A stretch of DNA of 64,000 nt from Roseovarius marisflavi (GTDB taxonomy: Bacteria > Pseudomonadota > Alphaproteobacteria > Rhodobacterales > Rhodobacteraceae): the NCBI RefSeq assembly GCF_900142625.1, contig NZ_FRBN01000015.1, positions 23,682 through 87,681 on the forward strand. Direction: 5' to 3'. The notes beneath the pieces were generated by a model, which ran no database searches, was not told the origin of the DNA, and worked only from the letters and a program-made list of their open reading frames with translations. This document shows positions 7,787 to 15,303 of the stretch, piece by piece. Position 1 is the stretch's first letter; each line of letters opens with the position of its first letter. Position numbers and translations under genes: made by a program.

Positions 7787-8650
7787 CTATTCGGCCGCCA
7801 ACGGCCTGGCCAGGGGGCGGCCAATATCGGCAATCTCGCGGATCACACCGCGCAACAGGGTGCGGAAGGCCTCGAAATTGCCATTCGGGCGGATCAGCCC
7901 TTCGTTCATGTAAAGCGCGCGATCAATCTCGATCTGGATGGCGTGGCGGCCCCGCGTGGGGCGGCCATAGGCCTGGGTGATATAGGCCCCGGCAAAGGGG
8001 GTGTTGCGCGTCACCACCAGGCCGGTGCGCTGAAAGGCGGCCTCGATCCGGTCGACGATATCACTGCTGGCGGCGGCGCCGAAACGGTCGCCAAGCACCA
8101 CCTCCGGGCGGCGCACACCGCGGCGCGCGACGGCATCCATCGCCTCGTGCGGCATGGAATGGCAATCCACGAGAATCGCCTGTCCGAACATCAGGAAGGC
8201 CTGATCGAGCTGCCCTGCAAGCGCCGTGTGATAGGGCCGCCAACAGGTGTCGATCCGGCGTTTGGCCTCGGTCATGGAAATTTTGCCGGAATAGATCGCC
8301 TGACCATTGGCCACGACGCGCGGGATCACCCCGAGACCCGAGGCAACGCGCGGGTTGTGCCCGATCTTGCTCACGCCCTCGATCAGGGCGGGATCAAGCT
8401 CGTCCTCGCTTCGGTTGAGATCGACATAGGCGCGCGGTGCACCGGCCTTGATGAAAGGCGCGCCGACCTCTGGTACGCTGTCGAACAGCTGATCGACAAA
8501 GGCATCCTCGGACGAGCGCACGGAATGCTCGTTGAGCGTGGTGCGGCGCAGGAAAGACCACGGATAATCGCGCCCGCTATGGGGCGAGGCGAACACCACA
8601 GAGGTGGTACGCCGCTCGGGATATGTCAGGTGATAGGCGACCTTTGGCAT
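7787..8650 (-). CDS. N-formylglutamate amidohydrolase family protein
   Basis: Cytoplasmic hydrolase of 287 residues in the PF05013 family. Signature segments are 'VVFASPHSGRDYP', 'AYVDLNRSEDELDP', 'ILVDCHSMPHE' and 'HAIQIEIDRALYMNE', which provide the His/Asp/Glu residues of a metal-dependent amidohydrolase fold. The start has a strong AAGGAGAGG upstream. Classical HutG releases glutamate from N-formylglutamate, but no other hut gene is nearby, so the real substrate may be another N-acyl amino acid. It is convergent with dinB and divergent from tRNA-Val. Confidence 0.87.
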   Translation of the reverse strand: MPKVAYHLTYPERRTTSVVFASPHSGRDYPWSFLRRTTLNEHSVRSSEDAFVDQLFDSVPEVGAPFIKAGAPRAYVDLNRSEDELDPALIEGVSKIGHNPRVASGLGVIPRVVANGQAIYSGKISMTEAKRRIDTCWRPYHTALAGQLDQAFLMFGQAILVDCHSMPHEAMDAVARRGVRRPEVVLGDRFGAAASSDIVDRIEAAFQRTGLVVTRNTPFAGAYITQAYGRPTRGRHAIQIEIDRALYMNEGLIRPNGNFEAFRTLLRGVIREIADIGRPLARPLAAE

Positions 8651-8702
8651 GACCTCTCCTTGTGAAACCGATAATAGACTGAAATTGAGGTTCTAAAAGC
8701 CC

Positions 8703-8731
8703 TTGATCCCCCTTCCGACTCCTTTTATAGA
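8703..8731 (+). promoter_or_regulatory. Candidate sigma-70 promoter for tRNA-Val
   Basis: TTGATC (8703-8708) and TATAGA (8726-8731) are 17 bases apart, about 65 bases upstream of the tRNA. This matches -35/-10 geometry. Inferred from sequence only. Confidence 0.4.
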
Positions 8732-8796
8732 CCAGCGAACCGGCGCGGACTCCCGCGCCCCTTTTGTTGGGGGGGTGGGGCCAAGTTGGTATTCAT

Positions 8797-8871
8797 GGGC
8801 GATTAGCTCAGTGGTAGAGCACTTCGTTGACATCGAAGGGGTCACAAGTTCGAACCTTGTATCGCCCACCA
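8797..8871 (+). tRNA. tRNA-Val (anticodon GAC)
   Basis: A full cloverleaf can be drawn. The acceptor stem is GGGCGAT pairing with ATCGCCC. The D arm contains AGCTCAGTGGTAGAGC. The anticodon stem CTTCG/CGAAG encloses TTGACAT, with anticodon GAC at 8829-8831. The T arm contains GTTCGAACC. Discriminator A and a genome-encoded CCA (8869-8871) complete it. It reads GTC/GTT valine codons. rpmJ follows 78 bases downstream on the same strand, and the two may share a transcript. Confidence 0.97.
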
Positions 8872-8949
8872 TGAATTCACTGTTCTGCATGACGCAGAAC
8901 GCCCGCAACCAAGGCGCTGGCCCGCGCCGCGACAACTGAGGAGACGACC

Positions 8950-9075
8950 ATGAAGGTTCGTAATTCACTCCGCTCGCTTAAGAATCGGCATCGCGACTGC
9001 CGTGTCGTGCGCCGCAAAGGCCGCGTCTATGTTATCAACAAGACGCAGCCCCGGTTCAAAGCCCGCCAGGGCTAA
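8950..9075 (+). CDS. rpmJ: 50S ribosomal protein L36
   Basis: A 41-residue basic protein of the large ribosomal subunit, beginning '[17 protein letters not shown]' and ending '[12 protein letters not shown]'. Only one Cys (residue 17) is present, so this is the zinc-independent (C-minus) form typical of alphaproteobacteria. The ribosome binding site GAGGAG lies just upstream, and a rho-independent terminator follows 33 bases after the stop. It stands outside a ribosomal protein operon, which is usual for this form. Confidence 0.97.
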   Translation: MKVRNSLRSLKNRHRDCRVVRRKGRVYVINKTQPRFKARQG

Positions 9076-9108
9076 GCCTGCAGCCACCTTTTTGGTGGAC
9101 GATATCAG

Positions 9109-9136
9109 CCCCGCCTTTTCGGCGGGGTTTTCTTTT
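9109..9136 (+). terminator. Rho-independent terminator of rpmJ
   Basis: Stem CCCCGCC/GGCGGGG (9109-9115 and 9121-9127) with loop TTTTC, followed by TTTTCTTTT. A smaller hairpin CCACC-T5-GGTGG precedes it at 9084-9098. Confidence 0.92.
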
Positions 9137-9261
9137 GTGCTCACGGGTTTTGCTCTGCACCGGACCGGCAATTTCGCCACCGCCCGGCAAGAGCCCACTT
9201 GCCGCCCCGCCCGTCCTGCGGTTAGGTGGCATGGATTGCATTCCCCGAACGGGCACCCCCC

Positions 9262-10503
9262 ATGAGCACCCCACAGAAAATTATCGTCATCGGCGCCGGT
9301 ATCTGCGGGCTGAGTTCCGCCATTTGGCTGCGCCGCGCCGGCCATGAGGTGACGCTTGTCGACAAGGACGCGCCCGGCGCGGGGGCGTCTTTCGGCAATG
9401 CGGGCCTTCTGGCGCAATGGGCGATCGTGCCGGTCAACACCCCGGGCCTTATCAGCACGGGCCTCAAATATATCCTGAACCCGCGCTCGCCGCTGTTCGT
9501 GCAATGGTCGTATTTCCCGCGCCTTTTGCCCTGGCTTATGAAATTCGCCGCCAATGCCAATGACAGCGACACCCGCCGTATGGTGGCCGGGATTGTGCCG
9601 ATTGTCGGCGACAGCCTTGATCAGCACATCGCCCTGACCCGTGGTACCCGCGCCGCGAAATGGGTCACCGCCAGCGATTTCAGCTATGCCTATGAGACCC
9701 GCAGGGCGTTTGACGCCGATGCCTATTCCTGGGCGCTCAAGCGCGAAGCGGGCTATGTGCCAGAGGTGCTGACAGGTGGCGCCGTGCAAGAGGCAGAGCC
9801 GATCCTCGGGCCCGCTATCAAATGCCTGGCGACGCTCAAGAGCCACGGGCATATCCTTAACCCCGGCGCCTATATGGCCGATCTGGCGCTTGTGCTTCAG
9901 GAAGAGGGCGGCACCTATCAACAGGCCGAGGTGCAGGATATCACCCTGGAAAATGGCCGCATCACCGCGCTTGAGACAAGTCGCGGCGCCATGCCCTGCG
10001 ATCACGCGGTTCTGGCCGCCGGGATCTGGTCCAAGCCGTTGATGCAGAAACTGGGCCTCAAGGTGCCGCTTGAGGCCGAGCGCGGCTATCACCTGCATTT
10101 CACCGGGCCAAGCCAGATGCCCAACAACCCGATGATGATCGCCAGCGGCAAGTTTGCGGTGAACCCGATGGCGCATGGGCTGCGCTGTGCGGGAACGGTG
10201 GAATTGGGCGGCATTACAGCGGGGCCGTCCCGCGCGCCGCTTGATCTTATCCGGCGCGGGGTCGCGCGCGCCTTTCCCGAGATGCGCCATGAGGGGGTCG
10301 AGGAATGGATGGGCTTTCGCCCCTCTACGCCCGACAGCCTGCCGCTGATTGGCGAGATTGGCAAAACCGGCGTGCATGCGGCCTTTGGCCATCAGCATGT
10401 CGGCCTGACCGCTGGCCCCAAGACCGGGCGCATCGTCGCCGACCTGATCAGCGGCAAGCGCCCCAACATCGACCTGGCCCCCTATAGCGCCAACCGGTTC
10501 TGA
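9262..10503 (+). CDS. D-amino-acid dehydrogenase-like FAD oxidoreductase
   Basis: DAO-family flavoprotein of 413 residues. The N-terminal Rossmann motif is 'IVIGAGICGLSSAIWL', with 'VTLVDKDAPGAGASFGNAG' binding the FAD ribose. The C-terminal FAD contact is 'GFRPSTPDSLPLIGEIG'. DadA-type enzymes oxidise D-amino acids to 2-oxo acids and pass electrons to the quinone pool at the inner membrane. The exact amino acid cannot be read from sequence. The start is ATG at 9262; an in-frame ATG at 9226 lacks a ribosome binding site. It is a single gene, convergent with the next one. Confidence 0.87.
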   Translation: MSTPQKIIVIGAGICGLSSAIWLRRAGHEVTLVDKDAPGAGASFGNAGLLAQWAIVPVNTPGLISTGLKYILNPRSPLFVQWSYFPRLLPWLMKFAANANDSDTRRMVAGIVPIVGDSLDQHIALTRGTRAAKWVTASDFSYAYETRRAFDADAYSWALKREAGYVPEVLTGGAVQEAEPILGPAIKCLATLKSHGHILNPGAYMADLALVLQEEGGTYQQAEVQDITLENGRITALETSRGAMPCDHAVLAAGIWSKPLMQKLGLKVPLEAERGYHLHFTGPSQMPNNPMMIASGKFAVNPMAHGLRCAGTVELGGITAGPSRAPLDLIRRGVARAFPEMRHEGVEEWMGFRPSTPDSLPLIGEIGKTGVHAAFGHQHVGLTAGPKTGRIVADLISGKRPNIDLAPYSANRF

Positions 10504-10513
10504 ACGCGCCGGA

Positions 10514-12148
10514 TCAGCGCCCGCCCATCAACTGCACCATCGTGGCGCGTGAAATGTAACCGGTGACCGGCAATTGGCGGTGACGCTGAAAGCGGCGGAT
10601 CGCCTGGCGGGTTTCTTCGGTGAACTGGCCATCCGCAGGGCCGGGTTTGGCGCCGAGTTGCTCAAGCCGTCGTTCGATCAAAACGCGGGCGACTTTTGCT
10701 CCGGTATACTGGCGTTCCTCGTTGCGGGCCGCTTCAATTGCGTCGGCATTGCTCACGGCCTCTTGCAGGGTTCTGATCCGGTCGCGGGCGGCATCGGCAA
10801 AGCCGCTCTCGGGATAGCTGCGCAGGAAGGCATCATAGGCCTCCGGGGTGTCGGCGGTGCGCGCCGCGTCCCAGGCCTCGCGTTCCTGACGATCGGTTTC
10901 GGCGCGCCGTTCCTGTTCGAACTCGTCAAGCCGGGCGCGGGCAACTTCGGAAAACGCGCCGTCGGGATAGCGGCCGAGGTAGGCGCGCAAACCGGCTTCG
11001 TCGCCGTTGCGCCCGGTATTGCGCCAATAAGCGCGATCGCGGCGGTCTTCCTCGATCTGGCGTTGGCGGGCCTCTTCCTCGATCTCGCGGGCACGCTCGG
11101 TCGCCTGCTGGCGCAGCCGGGCCAGAGTGTCGGCGTCAAGATAGCCAGAGGGCGTCAGGCCGTTTGCGCGTTGCCAGCCGGTCATCGCCGCCCGCGTGCC
11201 GCGCCCGAAAACACCGTCGATGCCGCGCGGGTCGAACCCCAGAAGCGACAGGTTACGCTGAATTTCACGCCGCGCCTCGCGATTGAGCCTAAGCGCCGCC
11301 TCGCCGTCGCGCGCCGCGCGTTCCGGCGCATCGCGCAGCCAGTCGATACGCTCGCGCGCCTTCGAAAGATAGCGCCCGGCGGGATAGGCGCGGACATAGG
11401 CATCATAGGCGTCGGCGGTTTCAACCGCCTGAACCGCCTGCCAAAACCCATCCTCGCGGGCCTCTGCGAGAGCGGCCTCGCTGACCATCGCAGACCCCGC
11501 GCCCATCAGCCCGGTGCCTTCGGACAGATCCCCCGAGAGGGTGATGCCACGCGGCGCGGCGCGCGCCACCTCGGCAAAGCTGGTGTCGGGCACAAGCAAC
11601 CCGTCGCGCAGAACGCCGATCAGCCCGCCAAACGGACCGCTGGCATAGGTCACGCCTTCGGCCTCTGTCAAACCGGCAAGACCGGCCGTAAGGCCCGAGG
11701 CCACCTTAAGATTTTCCGTCGGAGCAAGCAGGATCACCGCAGGGCCATCCACCCCCGCCGCAATCGCCGACAGCGCATTGAGCGACAGACCGGCGGCGCC
11801 AATCCCAAGGCGGCTGACTGATCCGGTTCCGGCGGGCAAAAGCCAGCTGTCCTGACCATCCCCGGCCATTGGCCCGGTTGCGAGGATCAGCAAGCGCTCG
11901 ACCTCTCCGCGCGTGATATCCGCCTCGATGCCAAGGGCCGCCGCGCGCATCGCGCCCATATTGCCGCCATCCGGGGCAAGCACGTCAAACCCGGCCTCCG
12001 TCAGGGCCGCCTCAAGATCAAAGGCCACCGCAGAGCGCCGTTCGCTACTGCTGCGCGCATCAAGCACCAAAGCAAGGTCAGCGGCCAGAACCGGCCCTGT
12101 CAAAACGGCCAGCCAGAGGCCCGCGATCCATCCCAAGCCTCGTCTCAT
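10514..12148 (-). CDS. Exported caspase-fold-like protein with peptidoglycan-binding domains and YP-repeats
   Basis: Protein of 544 residues with a signal peptide (about 1-22). Residues 23-200 resemble a degenerate caspase/gingipain-like fold, but I see no catalytic His-Gly or Cys motif. Three related helical repeats with an 'AYxxYxxxYPxGxF...A..RI' pattern lie at about 235-268, 372-408 and 425-459. Two PG_binding_1 domains lie at about 293-345 ('IDGVFGRGTRAAMTGWQRANG') and 486-541 ('PADGQFTEETRQAIRRFQR'). A Glu/Arg-rich helix at 350-372 is probably coiled coil. It is 18 bases downstream of the CoA-ligase-like gene. The likely location is the periplasm, bound to cell wall; function unknown. 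Confidence 0.75.
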   Translation of the reverse strand: MRRGLGWIAGLWLAVLTGPVLAADLALVLDARSSSERRSAVAFDLEAALTEAGFDVLAPDGGNMGAMRAAALGIEADITRGEVERLLILATGPMAGDGQDSWLLPAGTGSVSRLGIGAAGLSLNALSAIAAGVDGPAVILLAPTENLKVASGLTAGLAGLTEAEGVTYASGPFGGLIGVLRDGLLVPDTSFAEVARAAPRGITLSGDLSEGTGLMGAGSAMVSEAALAEAREDGFWQAVQAVETADAYDAYVRAYPAGRYLSKARERIDWLRDAPERAARDGEAALRLNREARREIQRNLSLLGFDPRGIDGVFGRGTRAAMTGWQRANGLTPSGYLDADTLARLRQQATERAREIEEEARQRQIEEDRRDRAYWRNTGRNGDEAGLRAYLGRYPDGAFSEVARARLDEFEQERRAETDRQEREAWDAARTADTPEAYDAFLRSYPESGFADAARDRIRTLQEAVSNADAIEAARNEERQYTGAKVARVLIERRLEQLGAKPGPADGQFTEETRQAIRRFQRHRQLPVTGYISRATMVQLMGGR

Positions 12149-12166
12149 AGCGCTGATCCTTTCGAC

Positions 12167-13387
12167 TCACTCGTAGGTGCGTTGATCTTCTATCACTTTG
12201 CCATCGTTTGGAAGGCTGCCCTTGGCGACCACCTCGATCCGGCCCCTGAGCTTGAGCGTTTCGGCCACCGCATCGGCAAAGGCATCACCACTCTCGGCGT
12301 CGGTCTCGATCTTGACGGTCATGACATCGGCCTCGCCTTCGCGGCTGGCGATGACGCGGGCGCGCGCGATGCCCGAATGTCCGGCGACAAGCGCCGCAAC
12401 CTGCTCGGGGCGCACGAACATGCCCTTGATCTTGGTGGTCTGATCGGCGCGCCCCATCCAGCCCTTGATGCGGGTGTTGGTACGGCCACAGGGGCTTGTG
12501 CCCTCCATCACCGCGCTCAGATCGCCGGTGGCGAAACGGATCAGCGGATAATCCGGGTTGAGCGTGGTCACCACCACCTCGCCGACCTCGCCGGGGGCAA
12601 CCGGGTTGCCGGTGCCGGGGGTGACGATCTCGACGATCACGCCCTCATCGACAATCATCCCCTCCTGCGCGGGGCTTTCATAGGCGATATTGCCAAGATC
12701 GGCCGTGGCATAGCATTGCAGACAGGCGATGCCGCGCTCGGCGTATTCGGCGCGCAGCGACGGGAACAGCGCACCGCCCCCAACCGCCGCACGGGTGATC
12801 TTGAGAGGCAGACCAAGCTCGTCGGCCTTGTCGAGAATCACCTTGAGATAATCCGGCGTGCCAGCATAGGCGGTGACGCCCACGTCATGCGCGGCGCGCG
12901 CCTGAAGCTCGGTCTGCCCGGTGCCCGCAGGCAGCACAGCCGCCCCAACCGCACGTGCGCCATTCTCAAAGATCATGCCGGCCGGCGTCAGGTGGTAGCC
13001 GAAACAGTTCTGCACGATATCGCCCTTGCCAATCCCGCAGGCATGCAGAAACCGGCCCATCCGCCACCAGTCGTGATCAGTGCCGCCGGGCTCGTAAATC
13101 GGGCCGGGGGATTGGAAAATATGGGCAAAGCCATGCGCGGGCCGTGTCGTCAGCCCGCCAAAGGGCGCCGCATTGCCCTGTGCCCGGCCCAGATCGGATT
13201 TGCGCAGGACCGGCAATTTGGCCAGATCGGCAACGGTCGTGATTGCCGCCGCATCCACATCTTTCAGCGCCCCACCATAGCCCGGCAAGGCCTGAGCCGC
13301 CGCGATTTGCGCAGGCAATGCGCGGGATATCGCCTCTGCCCTCGCCTCAGGGTTGCGCGCCTCAAGATCATCGAAATACTGGGTCAT
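12167..13387 (-). CDS. Phenylacetate-CoA ligase-like AMP-forming enzyme
   Basis: Adenylate-forming enzyme of 406 residues, related to PaaK. Recognisable parts are 'PVLRKSDLG', 'GYHLTPAGMIFENGARAVG', the nucleotide region 'ACLQCYATADLGNIAYE', 'YPLIRFATGDLS' and the hinge/C-terminal 'GWMGRADQTTKIKGMFVRPEQV'. It should activate an aryl or acyl carboxylate as AMP ester, then CoA thioester. The start at 13387 has AGAGGAT upstream; an ATG 24 bases earlier is less well placed. Genes of this type often accompany branched-chain-type ABC importers and a second long acyl-CoA ligase, as here, which suggests uptake and activation of an aromatic or fatty acid. The substrate is not established. Confidence 0.85.
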   Translation of the reverse strand: MTQYFDDLEARNPEARAEAISRALPAQIAAAQALPGYGGALKDVDAAAITTVADLAKLPVLRKSDLGRAQGNAAPFGGLTTRPAHGFAHIFQSPGPIYEPGGTDHDWWRMGRFLHACGIGKGDIVQNCFGYHLTPAGMIFENGARAVGAAVLPAGTGQTELQARAAHDVGVTAYAGTPDYLKVILDKADELGLPLKITRAAVGGGALFPSLRAEYAERGIACLQCYATADLGNIAYESPAQEGMIVDEGVIVEIVTPGTGNPVAPGEVGEVVVTTLNPDYPLIRFATGDLSAVMEGTSPCGRTNTRIKGWMGRADQTTKIKGMFVRPEQVAALVAGHSGIARARVIASREGEADVMTVKIETDAESGDAFADAVAETLKLRGRIEVVAKGSLPNDGKVIEDQRTYE

Positions 13388-13429
13388 GGTAATATCCTCT
13401 GCCTGTCGCATTACGTTGCGACAGCTTGA

Positions 13430-13490
13430 CCAATTGATTGGAATCGCCTTTTAGGCGAAACACCGCATACCATCGTATGCAAATGATACG
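13430..13490. promoter_or_regulatory. Clustered inverted repeats in a divergent promoter region
   Basis: CCAAT-TG-ATTGG (13430-13441), GCATAC-CATC-GTATGC (13465-13480) and an overlapping CGTAT-N7-ATACG (13474-13490) lie between the divergent CoA-ligase-like gene and the duplicated-domain gene. They look like operator sites for a dimeric repressor, but no regulator gene is adjacent. Confidence 0.4.
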
Positions 13491-13518
13491 CTGGCGCATT
13501 CGTTACGAGGGCCCGACC

Positions 13519-14367
13519 ATGAGCGAAACGCAGACGTCCACCGCGCCCGATCTGGCCGAGCTTGACCGCCGGATCAGGTTTGACGACACTCTGCAAATCA
13601 TGGAGGCCGATTTTTCCGGTTTTCATTTTGACAGCAGCGAAGTGGTCAACCGCTTTTATGACCGCCTGGAACACCGCATCAAAGAGACCGGCGAAGAGCT
13701 TTGGTTCTTTTTGGTCAACCTCAACGACACCCGGATCGACCCGACCGCCTGGACCGCCTATTCGCGGCGCGGCCGCGCGCTGAACATGGCGCATTCCATG
13801 GGCTCGGTCCGTTTTGACGCCTCTGACATCACCCGCCGCCAGATCGAACGTGCGGCCAATACCGAGGCCTTTGATCCCAACCTTTTCTCGGATCGCGACG
13901 CCGCTATTGCCCGGATCAAGGAACTGCCCAGCAAACGCCGCAAGCGGCTGCTCCACGAGGCCAACCATTCCCGGGCCGATTTCGTCACCCGCCTGTCGTT
14001 TGACCCCGCAACCGTGATTATGGATGTCGATTTCTCGCATTTCACCTTTCACCACAGTAAGGACGTCAACGACTTTTACGACTACATCGAAGAGCGGATC
14101 AAAGAGAGCGACCGCAAATGGTTCTTTCTGGTCGACATGAACGCCTGTCAGATCCTGCCTGCCGCCTGGATCCAATACGCCCACCGTGGCAAACGCCTTA
14201 ACATCGCGGCCTCTCTGGGCTCGGTGCGCTATGCCGCCGGATCGGAAACCGAGGCCGACATTCGCCTGCGGGCGGAAAGCCAGGGCTTTCGCCCCAACAT
14301 TCGCAATACGCGGCAAGAGGCGCTCGAGCTGATCGAGGAGTTGAGAGCAGAGCTGATGCAAGGCTGA
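13519..14367 (+). CDS. Uncharacterised protein made of two tandem ~125-residue repeats
   Basis: Soluble protein of 282 residues without signal peptide. Two halves align along their length, at about residues 23-140 and 153-278. Paired segments are 'VVNRFYDRLEHRIKETGEE' with 'DVNDFYDYIEERIKESDRK', 'WFFLVNLNDTRIDPTAW' with 'WFFLVDMNACQILPAAW', and 'RRGRALNMAHSMGSVRF' with 'HRGKRLNIAASLGSVRY'. The alternating hydrophobic strands and amphipathic helices resemble a STAS/SpoIIAA-like fold; this is inference. The start at 13519 was chosen because residues of the longer form are basic and non-repeating. It is divergent from the CoA-ligase-like gene and its stop is 4 bases from the convergent ABC ATPase gene. 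Confidence 0.75.
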   Translation: MSETQTSTAPDLAELDRRIRFDDTLQIMEADFSGFHFDSSEVVNRFYDRLEHRIKETGEELWFFLVNLNDTRIDPTAWTAYSRRGRALNMAHSMGSVRFDASDITRRQIERAANTEAFDPNLFSDRDAAIARIKELPSKRRKRLLHEANHSRADFVTRLSFDPATVIMDVDFSHFTFHHSKDVNDFYDYIEERIKESDRKWFFLVDMNACQILPAAWIQYAHRGKRLNIAASLGSVRYAAGSETEADIRLRAESQGFRPNIRNTRQEALELIEELRAELMQG

Positions 14368-14371
14368 CCTC

Positions 14372-15196
14372 TTAGCTCAGCCAACGCTTACGGCGGCGAT
14401 AGCTGCGCACATCGCGGAACGATTTGCGGCCCTCGTCCGACACCCCAAGATAGAATTCCTTCACATCCGGGTTCTCGCGCAGACTGGCCGCAGGGCCATC
14501 CATCACCACGCGCCCGGATTCGAGGATATAGCCATAATGGGCAAAGCGCAGCGCCACATTGGTGTTCTGCTCGGCCAGAAGAAAGGTATAACCCTCTTCC
14601 TCGTTGAGCGTCTTCACGATGTTGAAAATCTGCTCCACAAGCTGCGGCGCAAGGCCCATGCTTGGCTCATCCAGCAGAATCGTCTCGGGGCGGCTCATCA
14701 GGGCGCGGCCGATGGCAACCATTTGCTGCTCGCCCCCCGAGGTATAGCCCGCCTGGCTTTTGCGCCGCTCTTTGAGGCGCGGAAAATATTCATAAACCTT
14801 GTTCAGGTCCTCGTCGATCTCGCCCCGCGACGAGCCGCGCGTATAGGCGCCGGTCAAAAGGTTTTCCTCAACGGTCAGGTGCTCGAAACAATGACGGCCT
14901 TCCATCACCTGAATGACACCCTTTTTCACAAGGTCAGAGGGCATCAGATCCTGCACGCGCTCGCCGCGATACATGATGCTGCCCTTCGTGACCTCGCCAC
15001 GTTCGGACTTGAGCAGGTTCGACACCGCCTTAAGCGTCGTCGTCTTGCCCGCGCCATTGCCCCCCAAAAGGGCGGTGATCCCGCCTTTCGGCACCTTAAG
15101 GCTGACGCCCTTCAGCACAAGGATGACGTGATTGTAGATCACCTCGATATTGTTGACCTCAAGTAGGGTCTCGTCACTCGGTCCTGCATCCAACAT
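14372..15196 (-). CDS. Branched-chain-type ABC transporter ATP-binding protein (LivF-like), system 1
   Basis: Cytoplasmic ATPase subunit of 274 residues. Walker A is 'LLGGNGAGKTTTLKAV', the signature is 'YTSGGEQQMVAIGRALM' and Walker B is 'TILLDEPSMGL'. The C-terminus is slightly longer than in typical LivF and ends in a basic stretch ('SYRRRKRW'). The start at 15196 has GGAGA upstream; an earlier in-frame ATG (15256) lies in a repeat-rich spacer. It is the last gene of importer system 1, separated from the binding-protein gene by a strong hairpin, so it may be expressed at a lower level. Confidence 0.93.
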   Translation of the reverse strand: MLDAGPSDETLLEVNNIEVIYNHVILVLKGVSLKVPKGGITALLGGNGAGKTTTLKAVSNLLKSERGEVTKGSIMYRGERVQDLMPSDLVKKGVIQVMEGRHCFEHLTVEENLLTGAYTRGSSRGEIDEDLNKVYEYFPRLKERRKSQAGYTSGGEQQMVAIGRALMSRPETILLDEPSMGLAPQLVEQIFNIVKTLNEEEGYTFLLAEQNTNVALRFAHYGYILESGRVVMDGPAASLRENPDVKEFYLGVSDEGRKSFRDVRSYRRRKRWLS

Positions 15197-15231
15197 CCCG
15201 TGTCTCCGTCCCGGTCGGGCACTTGGCCCTG

Positions 15232-15254
15232 CTTTCATCTTTCGAAAAATACTC
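15232..15254 (-). repeat. Dispersed GAGTATTTTT element, divergent copy
   Basis: Read on the minus strand this is GAGTATTTTTCGAAAGATGAAAG. It shares the GAGTATTTTT head and purine-rich tail of the copies near 7.7 and 45.7 kb. It directly follows the hairpin at 15261-15290 and supplies its T-rich 3' flank. Confidence 0.5.
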
Positions 15255-15260
15255 AAAATC

Positions 15261-15290
15261 CCCCGGCCGCCGCAGATGCCGCGGCCGGGG
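15261..15290 (-). terminator. Strong hairpin after the binding-protein gene
   Basis: A perfect 10-bp stem CCCCGGCCGC/GCGGCCGGGG with a 10-base loop. On the minus strand it is followed by GATTTTGAGTATTTTT. This is a likely partial terminator or 3' stabiliser for the highly expressed solute-binding protein transcript. Confidence 0.7.
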
Positions 15291-15303
15291 AAAGGTCATT
15301 GGC

